Assembly: GCA_963842235.1 (NCBI GenBank)
Contig: CAWJFT010000001.1
Span: 558,001-622,000, forward strand
Direction: 5' to 3'
DNA: 64,000 nucleotides
Source of the DNA: JACDAN01 sp963842235
GTDB taxonomy: Bacteria; Actinomycetota; Thermoleophilia; Gaiellales; Gaiellaceae
Positions 62,721 through 64,000 of the stretch are shown piece after piece (the stretch's first letter is position 1; each line of letters starts with the position of its first letter). Both the position numbers and the translations under genes were made by a program. A model generated the notes under the pieces. The model was not told the origin of the DNA and did no database searches. It saw only the letters and a program-made list of their open reading frames with translations.

Positions 62721-62835
62721 TTTCGGAGGGTTCGTACGGTTTGCCGAGGTTCAGCACCGTTTGGCCTCGGCCAAATCCCACGGATCGAGTTGAGGTCGAG
62801 CCTCAGCGCTTAGGCATCAAGCGGGGGGCGCGCTG

Positions 62836-64000
62836 TCACTCGACCGCTTCCAGGATCTCCCACTCGTCCGGGACGCCCTTCAGGGCGTGGGTTCCGCGAT
62901 CGACGAAGCTCAGGCCAGAGCCGGTGACGAGGTCCCTCACTGTCCGCGACACAAGCACCTCGCCGGCCCCGGCCAGCGCGAGCACGCGGGCCGCGATGTG
63001 AACGCCGATGCCGGCCAGCCCTTCGCTGCGTCGCTCGACCTCGCCCGTGTGGAGCCCTACACGGATCTCCAGGCCGAGCGTCCGCAGGCGATCGCGGAGG
63101 GCGAACGCGCAACGAACGGCGCGTGCCGGGCCGTCGAAGCTCGCGAGCAGCCCGTCGCCCGTGAAGTCGGCGATCGCTCCACCGAAGCGCACGACCTCCG
63201 TCCGTGCGAGCTCGTCATGCCGCTCGAGCAATTCACGCCATCGGGCATCGCCCAACTCGACCGCCCGTGGGGTCGAGTCGACGATGTCCGTGAACAGCAC
63301 CGTGGCGAGAACTCGGTCGGTTGTGTGCGCCGCTCGGGCGCCGGTGAGGAACTCCTCGACCTCGTCGATGACGACGTCGATGTCGCCGACGGCGAGCCCG
63401 TAGTCGGCGCCGGGTACGGCCACGAAGCTCGAGCCCTCGATGTGGTCCGCGACATACCGGCCCTGGTCGGCCGTGACGATGGGGTTGTCCACCCGGTGAA
63501 CGACCAAGCGTCGGCACCTTGATCGCCGGCAGGACGTCCCGAACGTCGAGCTCGAAGAGCATGCGCATGACAGCCGCTGCCGTGGACGGGCTTGCGGAGA
63601 GGCGAAAGAAACGCCCCCATGCCTCCAACGCAGCGGAATCGCCAAGGAGGGTCGGATTGATCGCGGCAATCAGGTCGTCGCGACCCCACGTTTGCTCGGC
63701 CATCGAGACGAGGCGCTCCCGCACGTCCGGCGGTGCGCCGATCTCGTATCCCGGCGCCGCCGAGATGCGTGCGGTCGCGTTTACGAGGACAAGTGCGATC
63801 GTCCGCTCCGGATACGTCGCGGCGAAGAGCTCCGCCATCGGCGACGCCTCGGCGACACCCATGATCGCGGCCCGCTCGAGGCCAATGTCGTCCATCACGG
63901 CGGACACGTCGTCCATCCAGTCCTCGAGCGGTGGTAGCTCCTTCGACGGGATCGGATCCGAGAGGCCCATCCCGTACTTGTCGAACGAGATCAGCCGGCT
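62836..64000 (-). CDS. Alpha/beta-hydrolase-like plus class III cyclase fusion, 5' end outside window, one frame break
   Basis: This is a paralogue of the 43369 gene. The hydrolase part (IGLERAAIMGVAEASPMAEL) has Ala where the nucleophile Ser should be. After AIKVPTL near 63510 one extra T shifts the frame. Corrected, it goes on VVHRVDNPIVTADQGRYV, then the cyclase (TVLFTDIVDSTPRAVELGD, IADFTGDGLLASFDGPARAV, GIGVHIAARVLA). Both metal Asp are kept, and the purine-specifying residues are non-canonical, with His as in Rv1900c. The start lies beyond 64000. Confidence 0.85.

Overview
This is a high-GC window packed with genes. It looks like a chromosomal piece of an actinobacterium, most likely from the Thermoleophilia (Gaiellales/Solirubrobacterales side). 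That placement is an inference from four things: the gene order smc-ftsY / ffh-rpsP-khpA-rimM-trmD-lepB-rplS-rnhB-yraN-comM-dprA, frequent GTG/TTG starts, a GAAC-N4-GTTC type LexA box, and families typical of that group (DUF3105, EncFtn-like ferritin, exonuclease/GIY-YIG fusion, hydrolase-cyclase fusions). No phage, plasmid, IS element or CRISPR array was seen.

Layout. 0-3 kb: the 3' part of smc (frame broken inside the hinge) and ftsY. 2.9-3.6 kb: two small genes on the minus strand, a two-part dodecin and a dodecin-fold relative, sharing an NPIHGYIV motif. 3.6-6.8 kb: a class III cyclase-ATPase signalling protein whose TPR tail is riddled with frame breaks. 6.8-15.4 kb: a long plus-strand run for protein targeting, ribosome and tRNA maturation, RNase HII and DNA uptake, with an orphan DNA methyltransferase inserted before comM-dprA. 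15.4-23.7 kb: redox and central metabolism (FAD oxidase, split proton-translocating transhydrogenase, isocitrate/isopropylmalate dehydrogenase), HD-GYP and topoisomerase IB. 23.7-31 kb: an AddB/AddA-type helicase-nuclease pair and endonuclease III. 31-39.4 kb: thioredoxin reductase with a SigR-like promoter, DUF488, a bacterial eRF1/Vms1-like protein, a HAD phosphatase, aconitase, RmuC, DUF3105. 39.4-43.3 kb: tRNA-Leu(UAA), glutamate dehydrogenase, CBS protein, Ppx/GppA, MsrA, initiator tRNA and a clear terminator.

43.3-47 kb is a scrambled signalling region. It holds a hydrolase-cyclase fusion, a relic of a LuxR response regulator, a methyltransferase, two histidine-kinase fragments lying head to head, and one intact response regulator. 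47-55.5 kb holds assorted enzymes, an SOS-box-controlled exonuclease/GIY-YIG nuclease, a WYL regulator followed by repeated GTAGTC motifs and an AAA ATPase, and a deletion scar joining an ECF sigma factor start to the tail of another protein. 55-64 kb has an encapsulated-ferritin-like protein, a citryl-CoA lyase-like enzyme next to a PaaK-type CoA ligase, DUF2207 with LemA, a class II glutamine amidotransferase, a MetE-like protein, a GST, and a second hydrolase-cyclase fusion that runs off the edge.

Two window-wide patterns stand out. First, frame breaks occur in at least seven otherwise well-conserved genes, including essential smc. Most are explained by a single extra base, so consensus error in the assembly is as likely as gene decay. 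Second, six of about eleven convergent gene pairs overlap by exactly four bases with nested stop codons. Short GC-rich palindromes of one apparent family are also scattered between genes.
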